In this document: piece after piece, positions 9,136-17,398 of the stretch
How positions within the stretch are numbered: position 1 is the stretch's first letter
Layout of the letters: every line of letters starts with the position of its first letter
Source: Pseudomonadota bacterium
GTDB taxonomy: Bacteria > Pseudomonadota > Alphaproteobacteria > Acetobacterales > Acetobacteraceae
Direction of reading: 5' to 3'
Length of the DNA: 64,000 nucleotides
Assembly: GCA_021809435.1 (NCBI GenBank)
Contig: JAKBAD010000001.1
Span: 124,001 to 188,000, forward strand
The notes under the pieces: generated by a model
Seen by the model: the letters and a program-made list of their open reading frames with translations, nothing else
The model's database searches: none
What the model was told of the DNA's origin: nothing
Program-made: the position numbers and the translations under genes

Positions 9136-9849
9136 ATGCCCCCGTCAAGCGACCAATTGATGATCGGGTTGAGGGAGAAAGACCCCGACCGTTATTTCGC
9201 CACCCTGTTCGCGCCCGCGCCAAGGCGCGCGCCGCTGGCGCTGTTGTTTCTGGTCAATCACGAGCTGGCGCGCGCGGTGGAGGTGGCCAGCGAGCCACCT
9301 TTGGCGCTCATGCGCCTGCAATGGTGGCGTGAACTGGCCGAGGGCGCGCCGCGCGCCCATGAGCTGGCGGCCCCGCTCACCGCCGCGCTGGCCCGGGGGC
9401 TGTTCAGCCGCGAGGCCCTGCTCGGGCTGATTGACGCGCGCGAAACCCAGGCGGAGGGATTGGCGCCCGAGGAAGTGGCCGGTTTCGCCCGAGCCAGCGG
9501 CGGGGCCTTGGCGCGCATGGCCGGGCAGGTGCTGGGGAGCGATCATCCGGCGCTTGAGGATTTGGGCACGGCACAGGCGCTGGTGGGGCTGGTGCGCAAT
9601 GCCGAACACCGCCGCGCCCACCGCGCCGAGCCAAGGCCCGAGGATTTCGCCCCGCGCGAGGCTTTGCTGGCCGAAGCCGCGCGCCTGCTGGCCACCCGCC
9701 CGCCGGGCGGCGTGGCGGCGGCCTGGGGCGCGGCGGTCTTCGCAAGCCGCGATCTCGCCCGCCTTCGAGCCGGCCAGCCATGCCCGGCGCGGCGCGGCGC
9801 GGGTGACCGGCTGGCCGTGCTGGTGGCCGCGCTCACCCGCCGGGTATAA
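9136..9849 (+). CDS. Squalene/phytoene synthase-like protein (NDUFAF6-type)
   Basis: A 237-residue member of the squalene/phytoene synthase fold. It contains the family segment MRLQWWRELAEG and an early RYFATLFAPAPRR region. It lacks the two Asp-rich DxxxD/DDxxD motifs needed for prenyl-diphosphate catalysis, so it is more like the NDUFAF6 complex I assembly factor branch than a true synthase. I chose the ATG at 9136; upstream in-frame codons run into the region shared with the divergent sodB promoter. The last 17 bp overlap the end of the convergent SDR gene. Confidence 0.75.
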   Translation: MPPSSDQLMIGLREKDPDRYFATLFAPAPRRAPLALLFLVNHELARAVEVASEPPLALMRLQWWRELAEGAPRAHELAAPLTAALARGLFSREALLGLIDARETQAEGLAPEEVAGFARASGGALARMAGQVLGSDHPALEDLGTAQALVGLVRNAEHRRAHRAEPRPEDFAPREALLAEAARLLATRPPGGVAAAWGAAVFASRDLARLRAGQPCPARRGAGDRLAVLVAALTRRV

Positions 9850-10783
9850 GCCGCTCGCCTGTCAGCCGCTCGGCCAGCGCCCAGAGCTGCCGGCCCGTCT
9901 CCTCGTCGCGGGCATGGGGCATGATGCGCGCCAAGCCGGGCGGGCCGTTGCATTCCATAAACCCGGTTGGCCCGTAATAGGCGCCTTGAGACGCGGCCGG
10001 GTCGGTGGCGGCCAGCACCAGCGGCCAGGCCCCGGCCTCGGCTGACTGCACCACGAAGGCCTTGCCGATCTGCATGGCCAGCGCCGTGAGGCTGGATAGC
10101 CCCGGGCCGTTTCGCACAATCTCGGTGGCGGCAATGCCAGGATGCGCCGCGACCGACAAAACCCCCCATCCGCCCGCCCGCGCGCGGCGCGCCAATTCCA
10201 GCGCGAACACCAGCATGGCGAGCTTCGACTGCCGGTAAGCGCGCCAGGGCACATAAGCCCGCTCGGCGTGCGGGTCGGCAAAATCAAGCCGCCCCTGCCG
10301 GTGGGCGAGCGAGGCCACTTGCACCACCCTTGCGCTGGGCGCGTTCATCAGCGGCTCAAGCAGCAGCGCGGTCAGTAGAAAATGCCCGAGAAAATTCACC
10401 CCGAATTGCAGCTCATACCCTAGGGCCGTGGTCAGGCGGTGCTTGGGCGCCATCACCCCGGCATTGTTCAGCAGCAGATCAAGCCGGCTATGCGCCGCCT
10501 TCACCCGCCCGGCAAAGTCCCGCACACTGGCCAAATCGGCCAGGTCCAGCAGCTCGGTCCACACCCGCCCGCGCGCGACCGGGGCAATATCCGCCAGCGC
10601 GGCCTCGGCCTTGGAGGCTGAGCGGCAGGCCAGCACAACATCCGCCCCCGCCGCCGCCAGCGCCCGCGCCGCCTGAAACCCGACACCGCTGTTCGCCCCC
10701 GTGACAATGGCCAGTTGCCCGGCCAGATCGGGCAGCACGGCGCCGGGCCAGAGGGGGGGCGCGACTTTACCGGGAGCTGCCAC
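9833..10783 (-). CDS. Short-chain dehydrogenase/reductase (retinol-dehydrogenase-like)
   Basis: An SDR of 316 residues. The Rossmann motif TGANSGVGFQAARAL is followed by NNAGVMAP and the YxxxK catalytic pair in WRAYRQSKLAML. The extended C-terminus (GAYYGPTGFMECNGPP) is typical of retinol-dehydrogenase/protochlorophyllide-reductase-like SDRs. The preferred start is GTG 10783, 11 bp after the hemB stop and behind GAGGCG; a longer frame would read into hemB. It therefore looks co-transcribed with hemB. Substrate is unknown. Confidence 0.82.
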   Translation of the reverse strand: MAAPGKVAPPLWPGAVLPDLAGQLAIVTGANSGVGFQAARALAAAGADVVLACRSASKAEAALADIAPVARGRVWTELLDLADLASVRDFAGRVKAAHSRLDLLLNNAGVMAPKHRLTTALGYELQFGVNFLGHFLLTALLLEPLMNAPSARVVQVASLAHRQGRLDFADPHAERAYVPWRAYRQSKLAMLVFALELARRARAGGWGVLSVAAHPGIAATEIVRNGPGLSSLTALAMQIGKAFVVQSAEAGAWPLVLAATDPAASQGAYYGPTGFMECNGPPGLARIMPHARDEETGRQLWALAERLTGERLIPGG

Positions 10784-10794
10784 GAATTTCGCCT

Positions 10795-11787
10795 CTACCC
10801 GTTCAGGAATTTTGCCGCCTGGGGGGCAAAATAGGTCAGCACCCCCGCGCAACCCGCGCGTTTGAAGGCCAGCAGGCTCTCCATCATCGCCTTGTCGTGG
10901 TCGAGCCAGCCATTTTGCGCCGCCGCCATGATCATCGCATATTCCCCCGAGACCTGATACGCGAAGGTCGGCACCTCGAACCGCTCATGCACGCGGCGGA
11001 TGATATCGAGATACGGCATACCAGGCTTGACCATCACCATATCGGCGCCCTCGGCAATGTCCTGGGCTACCTCGCGCAGCGCCTCGTTGGTGTTGGCGGG
11101 GTTCATCTGGTAGGTTTTCTTGTCGCCCTTCAGCGCCCCGCCAGTGCCAATGGCATCCCTGAACGGGCCGTAAAAGGCCGAGGCATATTTGGCCGCGTAA
11201 GCCATGATGCGGGTATTGATGAACCCGGCCTCATCGAGCGCGGCGCGAATGGCGGCCACCCGCCCATCCATCATGTCCGACGGCGCGATGATATCCACCC
11301 CCGCCCGCGCCTGATTCACCGCCTGGGCGGTCAAAATCTCCACCGACTGGTCATTGGCCACATACCCATCAACCAGCACGCCGTCATGGCCATGGTCGGT
11401 GTAAGGGTCGAGCGCGACATCCCCAACCAGCGCGATGTCGGGAAATTCGGCTTTCAAAATCCGGCTGGCGCGGCAGATCAGGTTTTCAGGGTTCAAAGCC
11501 TCTTCGCCGCCCGGCGTTTTCAGCGCCGCGGGTGTGGCGGGAAACAGCGCGATGGCCGGAATCCCCAGCTTGGCCGCCTCTTCCACATGCCGCGCCAAGC
11601 CATCGAGCCCAGTGCGAAACACGCCGGGCATGGTGGCCACCGGCGTCGGCTCGCCATTCCCCTCGCGGATGAAAATCGGCCAGATCAGATCATCGGCACT
11701 CAAGCGATGCTCAGCGACAAGCCGGCGCGTGGCATCGTCAAAGCGGTTGCGGCGCAGGCGGATGGTGGGGAAGCGGGACGTGGTCAT
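10795..11787 (-). CDS. hemB: Delta-aminolevulinic acid dehydratase (porphobilinogen synthase)
   Basis: HemB condenses two ALA molecules to porphobilinogen in heme synthesis. The protein has 330 residues. The two Schiff-base lysines are K200 (AYAAKYASAFYGPFR) and K254 (DMVMVKPGMPY). The metal-site region reads DVALDPYTDHGHDG, with aspartates instead of the zinc cysteines, which marks the magnesium-type enzyme common in alphaproteobacteria. Upstream, toward the divergent NRAMP-like gene, lie a Fur-like palindrome and an FNR-type box that could also affect hemB. Confidence 0.97.
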   Translation of the reverse strand: MTTSRFPTIRLRRNRFDDATRRLVAEHRLSADDLIWPIFIREGNGEPTPVATMPGVFRTGLDGLARHVEEAAKLGIPAIALFPATPAALKTPGGEEALNPENLICRASRILKAEFPDIALVGDVALDPYTDHGHDGVLVDGYVANDQSVEILTAQAVNQARAGVDIIAPSDMMDGRVAAIRAALDEAGFINTRIMAYAAKYASAFYGPFRDAIGTGGALKGDKKTYQMNPANTNEALREVAQDIAEGADMVMVKPGMPYLDIIRRVHERFEVPTFAYQVSGEYAMIMAAAQNGWLDHDKAMMESLLAFKRAGCAGVLTYFAPQAAKFLNG

Positions 11788-11860
11788 GCGGTGCCTATAA
11801 CCCGGTTTTCGCGGGCACAGAAGCCGCTTGACAGGCAGGGCTGGGTGGTGTCATGTGTAT

Positions 11861-11883
11861 TTGCAAATGAGAATTAGTCGCAA
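11861..11883. promoter_or_regulatory. Fur/Mur-like imperfect palindrome
   Basis: A 23-bp dyad with outer arms TTGC and GCAA and an AT-rich core (AATGAGAATTAG); 7 of 11 paired positions match. It resembles alphaproteobacterial Fur-family boxes and lies upstream of a metal-transporter-like gene. The regulator is inferred. Confidence 0.5.
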
Positions 11884-11901
11884 TTAAAACAGCGCCTAAA
11901 A

Positions 11902-11915
11902 TTGATCCAAATCAA
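11902..11915. promoter_or_regulatory. Perfect FNR/FixK-type box
   Basis: The sequence TTGATCCAAATCAA fits the consensus TTGAT-N4-ATCAA exactly. It lies 124 bp before the NRAMP-like start and 115 bp before the divergent hemB start. Members of the CRP/FNR family (FnrL, FixK, Anr, Dnr) bind such sites. Confidence 0.7.
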
Positions 11916-12038
11916 TGAGCGGATGGAGGGTTTTGTGAAACCTGTCGGGCGTGCCAGAAGGATGAGAATGATTTGCAGTCGCGCGATAGCAGGCCCGGAG
12001 ACGGCCCGGCGGAACAACAGCGGGGAGGGCAGGGCTCA

Positions 12039-13301
12039 ATGAGCGGTTTGGCTCAACAGCATCACCCGCGTCGGGGCTGGCGCCTGCCCGGTTGGGCCAA
12101 CCTCATCGCGGTGTTCGGGCCGGGCCTCGTGGTCATGCTCGCCGATACCGATGTCGGCTCCATCATCACCGCCGGCCAGAGCGGCGTGCAATGGGGCTAC
12201 AAGCTGCTCTTGCCGCAAATCATTCTGGTTCCCGTGCTCTATATCGTGCAGGAGCTCACCGTCCGCCTGGGCATTTTCACCGGCAAAGGCCATGGCGAGC
12301 TGATCCGCGAGGCTTTTGGCCCCAAATGGGCCTGGTTTTCGGCCGCGGGGTTGGGCATTGCCACCATCGGCGCGCTGCTTACCGAGTTCTCGGGCGTGGC
12401 GGGCGTGGGGGATCTGTTCGGCGTGCCGCATTACGTCTCGCTCAGCTTGGCGGTGGCGGTGCTGCTGGCGATCGTGTTCACAGGGTCTTACCGGCGGGTT
12501 GAGCGCGTCGCGCTGGGCGTTGGGTTGTTCGAGCTGGCGTTCTTCTTCGTCGCCTGGGTCGCTCACCCCGATCTGGGGCAGATGGCGCGCGACGCGGTGC
12601 ATGTGCCGGTCTTTAACGGCTCTTATGAATATCTGGTGGCGGCCAATATCGGCGCCGTCATCATGCCGTGGATGGTCTTTTATCAGCAATCGGCCGTGGC
12701 CGATAAGCGCCTGAAGCCACAACATTTTTATGCCGCCAAGTGGGACACCGCCATCGGCGCGCTGATTACCCAGCTGGTCATGGCGGCCGTGCTCATCGCC
12801 GCCGCCGCCGCCATCCGTCCCACCGCCGCCACCGCCTCGCTGGCCACCGTGGGCCAGATGAGCGACGCCATGACCCCCTATCTCGGTCAGGAAGCCGGGC
12901 GCGTGGTGTTCTCGCTTGGCGTGCTGGGCGCGGGGCTGGTGGCCGCCATCGTCGCGTCTCTGGCGCTGGCCTGGGGGCTGGGTGAGGTGGCTGGCTATCG
13001 CCGCTCGCTCGAATACCACCCCCTCAAGGCCAAATGGTTCTATGGCGTCTATGCGCTGTGTGTCATCGGCGGCGCGGCGCTGGTGGGCATGTGGCCCAAC
13101 CTCGTCAGCCTCAATGTTGGCGTGCAGGTCATGAATGCCTTGCTGCTGCCCGTGGTGCTGGGCTTCCTGGTCCGCCTTGCCCAGGTCACCCTGCCCGCGC
13201 ACCAGCGGCTCAAGGGCGCGTATCTCTGGCTGGTCGCCATCGTCTGCGCCATCACCTGCGCCTTTGGTGTGCTGGGCGGCATCGGTGGGCTGGTGTTCTG
13301 A
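12039..13301 (+). CDS. NRAMP-family divalent metal transporter, atypical motif
   Basis: A polytopic membrane protein of 420 residues with about eleven hydrophobic segments and the NRAMP layout. The first helix (GPGLVVMLADTDVGSIITAG) has DTDVG at 36-40 where classical MntH proteins have DPGN. The sixth-helix motif reads MPW at 209-211 rather than MPH. These changes place it outside classical Mn/Fe NRAMPs, in the NRAMP-related group, so the ion is uncertain (Mn, Fe, Mg or other). I use the ATG at 12039, behind GGGGAGGGCAGGG. Its promoter region carries Fur-like and FNR-like sites. Confidence 0.8.
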   Translation: MSGLAQQHHPRRGWRLPGWANLIAVFGPGLVVMLADTDVGSIITAGQSGVQWGYKLLLPQIILVPVLYIVQELTVRLGIFTGKGHGELIREAFGPKWAWFSAAGLGIATIGALLTEFSGVAGVGDLFGVPHYVSLSLAVAVLLAIVFTGSYRRVERVALGVGLFELAFFFVAWVAHPDLGQMARDAVHVPVFNGSYEYLVAANIGAVIMPWMVFYQQSAVADKRLKPQHFYAAKWDTAIGALITQLVMAAVLIAAAAAIRPTAATASLATVGQMSDAMTPYLGQEAGRVVFSLGVLGAGLVAAIVASLALAWGLGEVAGYRRSLEYHPLKAKWFYGVYALCVIGGAALVGMWPNLVSLNVGVQVMNALLLPVVLGFLVRLAQVTLPAHQRLKGAYLWLVAIVCAITCAFGVLGGIGGLVF

Positions 13302-13314
13302 GCTCCGCGCCTGA

Positions 13315-13365
13315 GGCTTATGCATATCGGGGTCGGCGCCAGGCCGTTTCCCTTCTGCATAAGCC
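13315..13365. repeat. Inverted repeat between the transporter and rpiB
   Basis: Arms GGCTTATGCA (13315-13324) and TGCATAAGCC (13356-13365) are perfectly complementary with a 31-nt spacer. It could be a terminator-like stem or an operator upstream of the rpiB-led operon. Confidence 0.5.
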
Positions 13366-13381
13366 CATGATAAGGGGGCGC

Positions 13382-13840
13382 ATGACTCGTTCTTTGATCA
13401 TTGCGCTCGGCGCCGACCATGGCGGTGTGAGCCTGAAAAACCGTCTGGCCAAGGCGATCCTCGAGGCCGGGCATGACGTGCGCGATTTCGGCACCCACGA
13501 TAATGCCAGCGTCGATTACCCCGACTATGCTCATGCCGTGTGCGGCGTGGTGGCCGGGGCCGAGGCCGATCTCGGCATTCTGGTGTGTGGCACCGGCATC
13601 GGCATGAGCATCGCCGCCAACCGTCACCCCAAAATCCGCTGCGCGCTGGTGCATGATGTCACCACCGCCCGCCTCACCCGCCAGCATAACGATGCCAACA
13701 TCATCGCGCTCGGCGCGCGCATTGTGGGCGAGGAAGTGGCGCTCGATATCGTGCGCGCCTTTCTCACCACCGAATTCGAAGGCGGGCGGCATGAACGCCG
13801 GCTCGCCAAGCTCAACCCCGCTCCTTCGGAGACTGTGTGA
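13382..13840 (+). CDS. rpiB: Ribose-5-phosphate isomerase B
   Basis: RpiB interconverts ribose 5-phosphate and ribulose 5-phosphate. The 152-residue protein has the N-terminal [12 protein letters not shown] motif, the active-site cysteine C69 ([13 protein letters not shown]) and H102 (RQHNDANI). The ATG at 13382 follows AAGGGG; an in-frame ATG at 13367 is possible but overlaps the inverted repeat. It starts a long plus-strand run. Its stop lies 2 bp before the glyA ATG, and the same gene pair is common in alphaproteobacteria. Ribulose 5-phosphate is also a riboflavin precursor, fitting the rib genes downstream. Confidence 0.95.
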   Translation: MTRSLIIALGADHGGVSLKNRLAKAILEAGHDVRDFGTHDNASVDYPDYAHAVCGVVAGAEADLGILVCGTGIGMSIAANRHPKIRCALVHDVTTARLTRQHNDANIIALGARIVGEEVALDIVRAFLTTEFEGGRHERRLAKLNPAPSETV

Positions 13841-13842
13841 CC

Positions 13843-15141
13843 ATGAACGACCAGACGCTTCCGTCCCATCTCACCCGTTTCTTCCAGGCGTCCCTCGCCG
13901 AGACCGACCCGGCCGTCGCCGCCATCATCGGCCGCGAGCTCGCCCGCGAGCAGGACGGCATCGAGCTGATCGCATCCGAGAACATCGTCTCGGCCGCCGT
14001 GCTGGCCGCCCAAGGTTCGGTGTTCACCAATAAATATGCCGAGGGCTACCCCGCCAAGCGCTATTATGGCGGCTGCGGCCCTTCCGATGAGGTCGAGAGC
14101 CTCGCCATCGAGCGCGCCAAGCAGATGTTCGGCGCGGGCTTTGCCAATGTGCAGGCCAATTCCGGCTCGCAGGCCAATCAGTCGGTGTTCCTCGCCCTCA
14201 TCCAGCCCGGCGACACGATTTTGGGCATGTCGCTGGCGGCGGGCGGCCATCTCACCCATGGCGCCGCGCCGAACATGTCGGGCAAATGGTTCAACGCCGT
14301 GCAATATGGCGTGCGCCGCGAGGATGGTCTGCTCGATTACGAGGAGCTGGAGCGCCTGGCCCGCGAGCACAAGCCCAAGCTCATCATCGCCGGCGGCTCG
14401 GCCTATCCCCGCTTCATCGATTTCGCCCGCTTCCGTGCCATCGCCGATGAGGTGGGTGCCTATTTCATGGTCGACATGGCGCATTTCGCCGGTCTGGTGG
14501 CGGCGGGCATCTACCCCAACCCGCTGCCCCATGCCCATGTGGTCACCACCACCACCCACAAAACCCTGCGCGGGCCCCGGGGTGGCATGGTGCTCACCAA
14601 CCATGAGGATATCGCCAAGAAGATCAATTCCGCGATCTTCCCCGGCCTCCAGGGCGGCCCGCTCATGCATGTCATCGCCGGCAAGGCGGTGGCGTTCGGC
14701 GAGGCGCTGACCCCCGAATTCGTCGCCTACCAGAAGCAAGTGGTGGCCAACGCCAAAATGCTCGCCCAAACGCTGGTCGAGCAGGGGCTCGACATCGTCA
14801 CCGGCGGCACTGACAGCCATTTGATGCTGGTTGATCTGCGCCCCAAGAACACCACCGGCAAGGCGGCGGAAGCCAGCCTGGAGCGCGCCCACATCACCGC
14901 CAACAAGAACGCCATTCCGTTCGACCCCGCCAAGCCCGCCATCACGTCCGGCATCCGCCTCGGCACCCCGGCCGCCACCACGCGCGGCTTTGGCTTGGCT
15001 GAGTTCAAGGAGATCGGCCAGATGATCGGCCAGGTGCTCGATGGCTTGGCGAAATCCAACGATGGCACCAACGCCACCGCCGAAGCCGAAGTGGGCGCGC
15101 GCGTGAAGGCGCTGTGCGCGCGCTTCCCCATCTACCGCTGA
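13843..15141 (+). CDS. glyA: Serine hydroxymethyltransferase
   Basis: GlyA interconverts serine and glycine while charging tetrahydrofolate with a one-carbon unit. The protein has 432 residues. The PLP lysine is K240 in [16 protein letters not shown], and the [10 protein letters not shown] and [14 protein letters not shown] motifs are intact. A GTG at 13837 is in frame and overlaps the rpiB stop, but the ATG at 13843 gives the usual N-terminus [10 protein letters not shown]. It is followed by nrdR after 7 bp. Confidence 0.97.
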   Translation: MNDQTLPSHLTRFFQASLAETDPAVAAIIGRELAREQDGIELIASENIVSAAVLAAQGSVFTNKYAEGYPAKRYYGGCGPSDEVESLAIERAKQMFGAGFANVQANSGSQANQSVFLALIQPGDTILGMSLAAGGHLTHGAAPNMSGKWFNAVQYGVRREDGLLDYEELERLAREHKPKLIIAGGSAYPRFIDFARFRAIADEVGAYFMVDMAHFAGLVAAGIYPNPLPHAHVVTTTTHKTLRGPRGGMVLTNHEDIAKKINSAIFPGLQGGPLMHVIAGKAVAFGEALTPEFVAYQKQVVANAKMLAQTLVEQGLDIVTGGTDSHLMLVDLRPKNTTGKAAEASLERAHITANKNAIPFDPAKPAITSGIRLGTPAATTRGFGLAEFKEIGQMIGQVLDGLAKSNDGTNATAEAEVGARVKALCARFPIYR

Positions 15142-15148
15142 GGCTCTC

Positions 15149-15628
15149 ATGCGCTGCCCGTTCTGCGGTGAAGTCGATAGCCAGGTGAAAGACAGCCGCC
15201 CGACGGATGATGGCAGCGCCATCCGCCGCCGGCGCTTCTGCACCGCCTGCGGGCAGCGTTTCACCACCGTCGAGCGCGTGCAGCTGCGCGAGCTGGTGGT
15301 CCTCAAGGCCGATGGCCGGCGCGTGGCCTTCGACCGCGACAAGCTGGCCCGCTCCATCCGCGTGGCGCTCAACAAACGCCCCGTCGATGCCGAGCGCCAG
15401 GAGCGGATCGTGAACGGCATCGTGCGCAAGCTCGAAGCCAGCGGCGAGACCGAAATCACCTCCGGCGCCATCGGCGAGGAAGTCATGGCCGCCCTCAAGG
15501 AAATCGACGCGGTGGCCTATGTCCGCTTCGCCTCCGTCTACCGTGATTTCCGCGAGGCCCGCGATTTCCACGAGTTTCTCGGCCGGCTCGATGGCACGCC
15601 CCTGGCCACCGATGAGCCTCCTCCGTGA
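15149..15628 (+). CDS. nrdR: Transcriptional repressor NrdR
   Basis: NrdR represses ribonucleotide reductase genes in response to ATP/dATP. The 159-residue protein has the N-terminal zinc ribbon with C3, C6, C31 and C34 (MRCPFCG...[12 protein letters not shown]) and an ATP-cone domain from about residue 48. Its TGA overlaps the GTG start of ribD by 4 bp, so the two are translationally coupled. The glyA-nrdR-ribD order is widespread in alphaproteobacteria. Confidence 0.97.
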   Translation: MRCPFCGEVDSQVKDSRPTDDGSAIRRRRFCTACGQRFTTVERVQLRELVVLKADGRRVAFDRDKLARSIRVALNKRPVDAERQERIVNGIVRKLEASGETEITSGAIGEEVMAALKEIDAVAYVRFASVYRDFREARDFHEFLGRLDGTPLATDEPPP

Positions 15629-16716
15629 GCGACGAGCTGTTCATGCGCGCCGCCCTCGCCCTGGCCCGCCGGGGTCTTGGGCAAACGTCGCCCAACCCTT
15701 CGGTCGGCTGCGTCATCGTCAAAGGTGGCCGGGTGCTTGGCCGGGGCACCACCTCGCCCGGCGGGCGCCCGCATGCCGAAATCAACGCCCTGGCCATGGC
15801 AGGCGAAGCCGCCCGTGGCGCGACCGCCTATGTCACCCTTGAGCCGTGCTGTTTTGCCGGAAAATCAGGGGCTTGCACCGAGGCGCTCATCGGGGCTGGC
15901 ATTGCTCGCGTGGTCATTGGCGCCCATGATCCCCACCCCAAGGTAAACGGCGCCGGCATCAGGCGCCTGCGCGAGGCCAGCCTCGAGGTCATCGATGGCG
16001 TGCTCACCCAAGAGGCCGAGGCGGTGATCGAGGGGTTTGCCCTCACCATCCGCGACTCCCGTCCGCTGGTGCGCCTCAAGCTCGCCTCCTCGCTCGATGG
16101 CCGCATCGCCACCGCCTCCGGCCAGTCCAAATGGATCACCGGCACCGAATCCCGCCGCGCCACCCACGCCCTGCGCGGCCGGCACGATGCCGTCCTGGTC
16201 GGCGTCGGCACCGTGCTGGCCGACGACCCCGAGCTCACCTGCCGCATCGAGGGCTACCGTGCCGCCCCGCTCACCCGCGTGGTGGTCGATTCGCATCTGC
16301 GCACGCCGCTGCTCTCCAAGCTGGTGCGCGCCGCCCAAACCGACCCGCTGGTCATCCTCCACCGCAATGGCGCCGATCCCGCCCGCCTCAAGGCGCTGCG
16401 CGAGGCTGGCGTCACCCTGGCCGAGTTACCCGCCTCCCCCGCGGGGGTCGATCTCCGCGCCGGGCTTGCCGCGCTGGCCCAGCTCGGCCTTACCCGCGTG
16501 CTGGCCGAGGGCGGTGGCACCATCGCGGCCGGGCTGCTGCGCGAAAACCTGGTCGATCGGCTCAGCTGGTTCCACGCGCCCGTGCTCATCGGCGGCGATG
16601 GCTGGCCCGCCGCCCAGGGGTTCGGGCTTGAAAGCCTCGAATTCGCCCCAAAATTCCGTGCTGTCTCGCGCCAAATCTGGGGCGAGGACATCGTCACCCA
16701 TTTCAGGAAATTCTGA
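15625..16716 (+). CDS. ribD: Bifunctional riboflavin deaminase/reductase RibD
   Basis: RibD deaminates and then reduces the pyrimidine intermediate of riboflavin synthesis. The 363-residue protein has a deaminase domain (1-145) with zinc ligands H50 (RPHAE), C75 and C84 ([12 protein letters not shown]). The reductase domain (150-363) has [25 protein letters not shown] and [11 protein letters not shown]. The deaminase loop replaces the usual PCxHxGxTPPC residues His and Pro-Pro, a modest variation. The start is GTG, overlapping the nrdR stop (GTGA). Confidence 0.95.
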   Translation: MSDELFMRAALALARRGLGQTSPNPSVGCVIVKGGRVLGRGTTSPGGRPHAEINALAMAGEAARGATAYVTLEPCCFAGKSGACTEALIGAGIARVVIGAHDPHPKVNGAGIRRLREASLEVIDGVLTQEAEAVIEGFALTIRDSRPLVRLKLASSLDGRIATASGQSKWITGTESRRATHALRGRHDAVLVGVGTVLADDPELTCRIEGYRAAPLTRVVVDSHLRTPLLSKLVRAAQTDPLVILHRNGADPARLKALREAGVTLAELPASPAGVDLRAGLAALAQLGLTRVLAEGGGTIAAGLLRENLVDRLSWFHAPVLIGGDGWPAAQGFGLESLEFAPKFRAVSRQIWGEDIVTHFRKF

Positions 16717-16720
16717 TCCC

Positions 16721-17335
16721 ATGTTCACGGGCCTCATCACCGGCGTCGGCACGGTCAAATCGGTCACCGCGCTGGGGCAGGGCAGGGATGCCCGCTTCAC
16801 CATCGAAGCGCCGGCTCATGAGCCCTGGTCTGGGCATGTGGCCGAGCTTGGTGCCTCCATCGCGCATTCTGGCGTGTGCCTCACGGTGGTCGAGTCCGGC
16901 CCCGGCTGGTGGGCGGTCGAGGTCTCGGCCGAGACCCTCTCCAAAACCAATCTCGGCGCCTGGGCGCCCGGCACGCGCATCAATCTCGAAGGCTCGCTCC
17001 GCCTGGGCGATGAAATCGGCGGCCATCTGGTTTCTGGCCATGTCGATGGGCTGGCCCTTGTCGCCGCCATCACGCCCGAGCACGGCTCCACCCGCTTCCT
17101 CTTCGCGCTACCCGCCAGCCTCGCGCCTTATGTCGCGGCCAAGGGCAGCGTGGCGCTCAATGGCGTCTCGCTCACCGTCAACGAGGTTGAAGGCCCGCGC
17201 TTTGGGGTCAACATCATCCCCCACACCCTCACCCACACCAATTTTCACACGCTCAAGCCAGGCGATGAGGTGAATGTGGAAATCGACATGCTGGCGCGCT
17301 ATGTCGCCCGGCAATTGGCGTTTAACAAAGCCTGA
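16721..17335 (+). CDS. ribE: Riboflavin synthase, alpha subunit
   Basis: Riboflavin synthase dismutates two lumazine molecules to riboflavin and a pyrimidine. The 204-residue protein shows the duplicated lumazine-binding domain: MFTGLITGVGTV with GVCLTVV in the first half and GSVALNGVSLTVNEV in the second. SGHVDG marks the domain junction. The ATG lies 4 bp after the ribD stop. Confidence 0.96.
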   Translation: MFTGLITGVGTVKSVTALGQGRDARFTIEAPAHEPWSGHVAELGASIAHSGVCLTVVESGPGWWAVEVSAETLSKTNLGAWAPGTRINLEGSLRLGDEIGGHLVSGHVDGLALVAAITPEHGSTRFLFALPASLAPYVAAKGSVALNGVSLTVNEVEGPRFGVNIIPHTLTHTNFHTLKPGDEVNVEIDMLARYVARQLAFNKA

Positions 17336-17398
17336 AGCTTTCGGTTGCAATGATTCATAGGGCCTGGCGGCAACGCGGGCGAGCAGGGAAAACACCTC

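Noticed and set aside
17336-17398. Possible FMN riboswitch before ribB
   Set aside because: The 63-bp gap is too short and lacks the conserved AGGxxGGGGxxA-type elements of the RFN fold.
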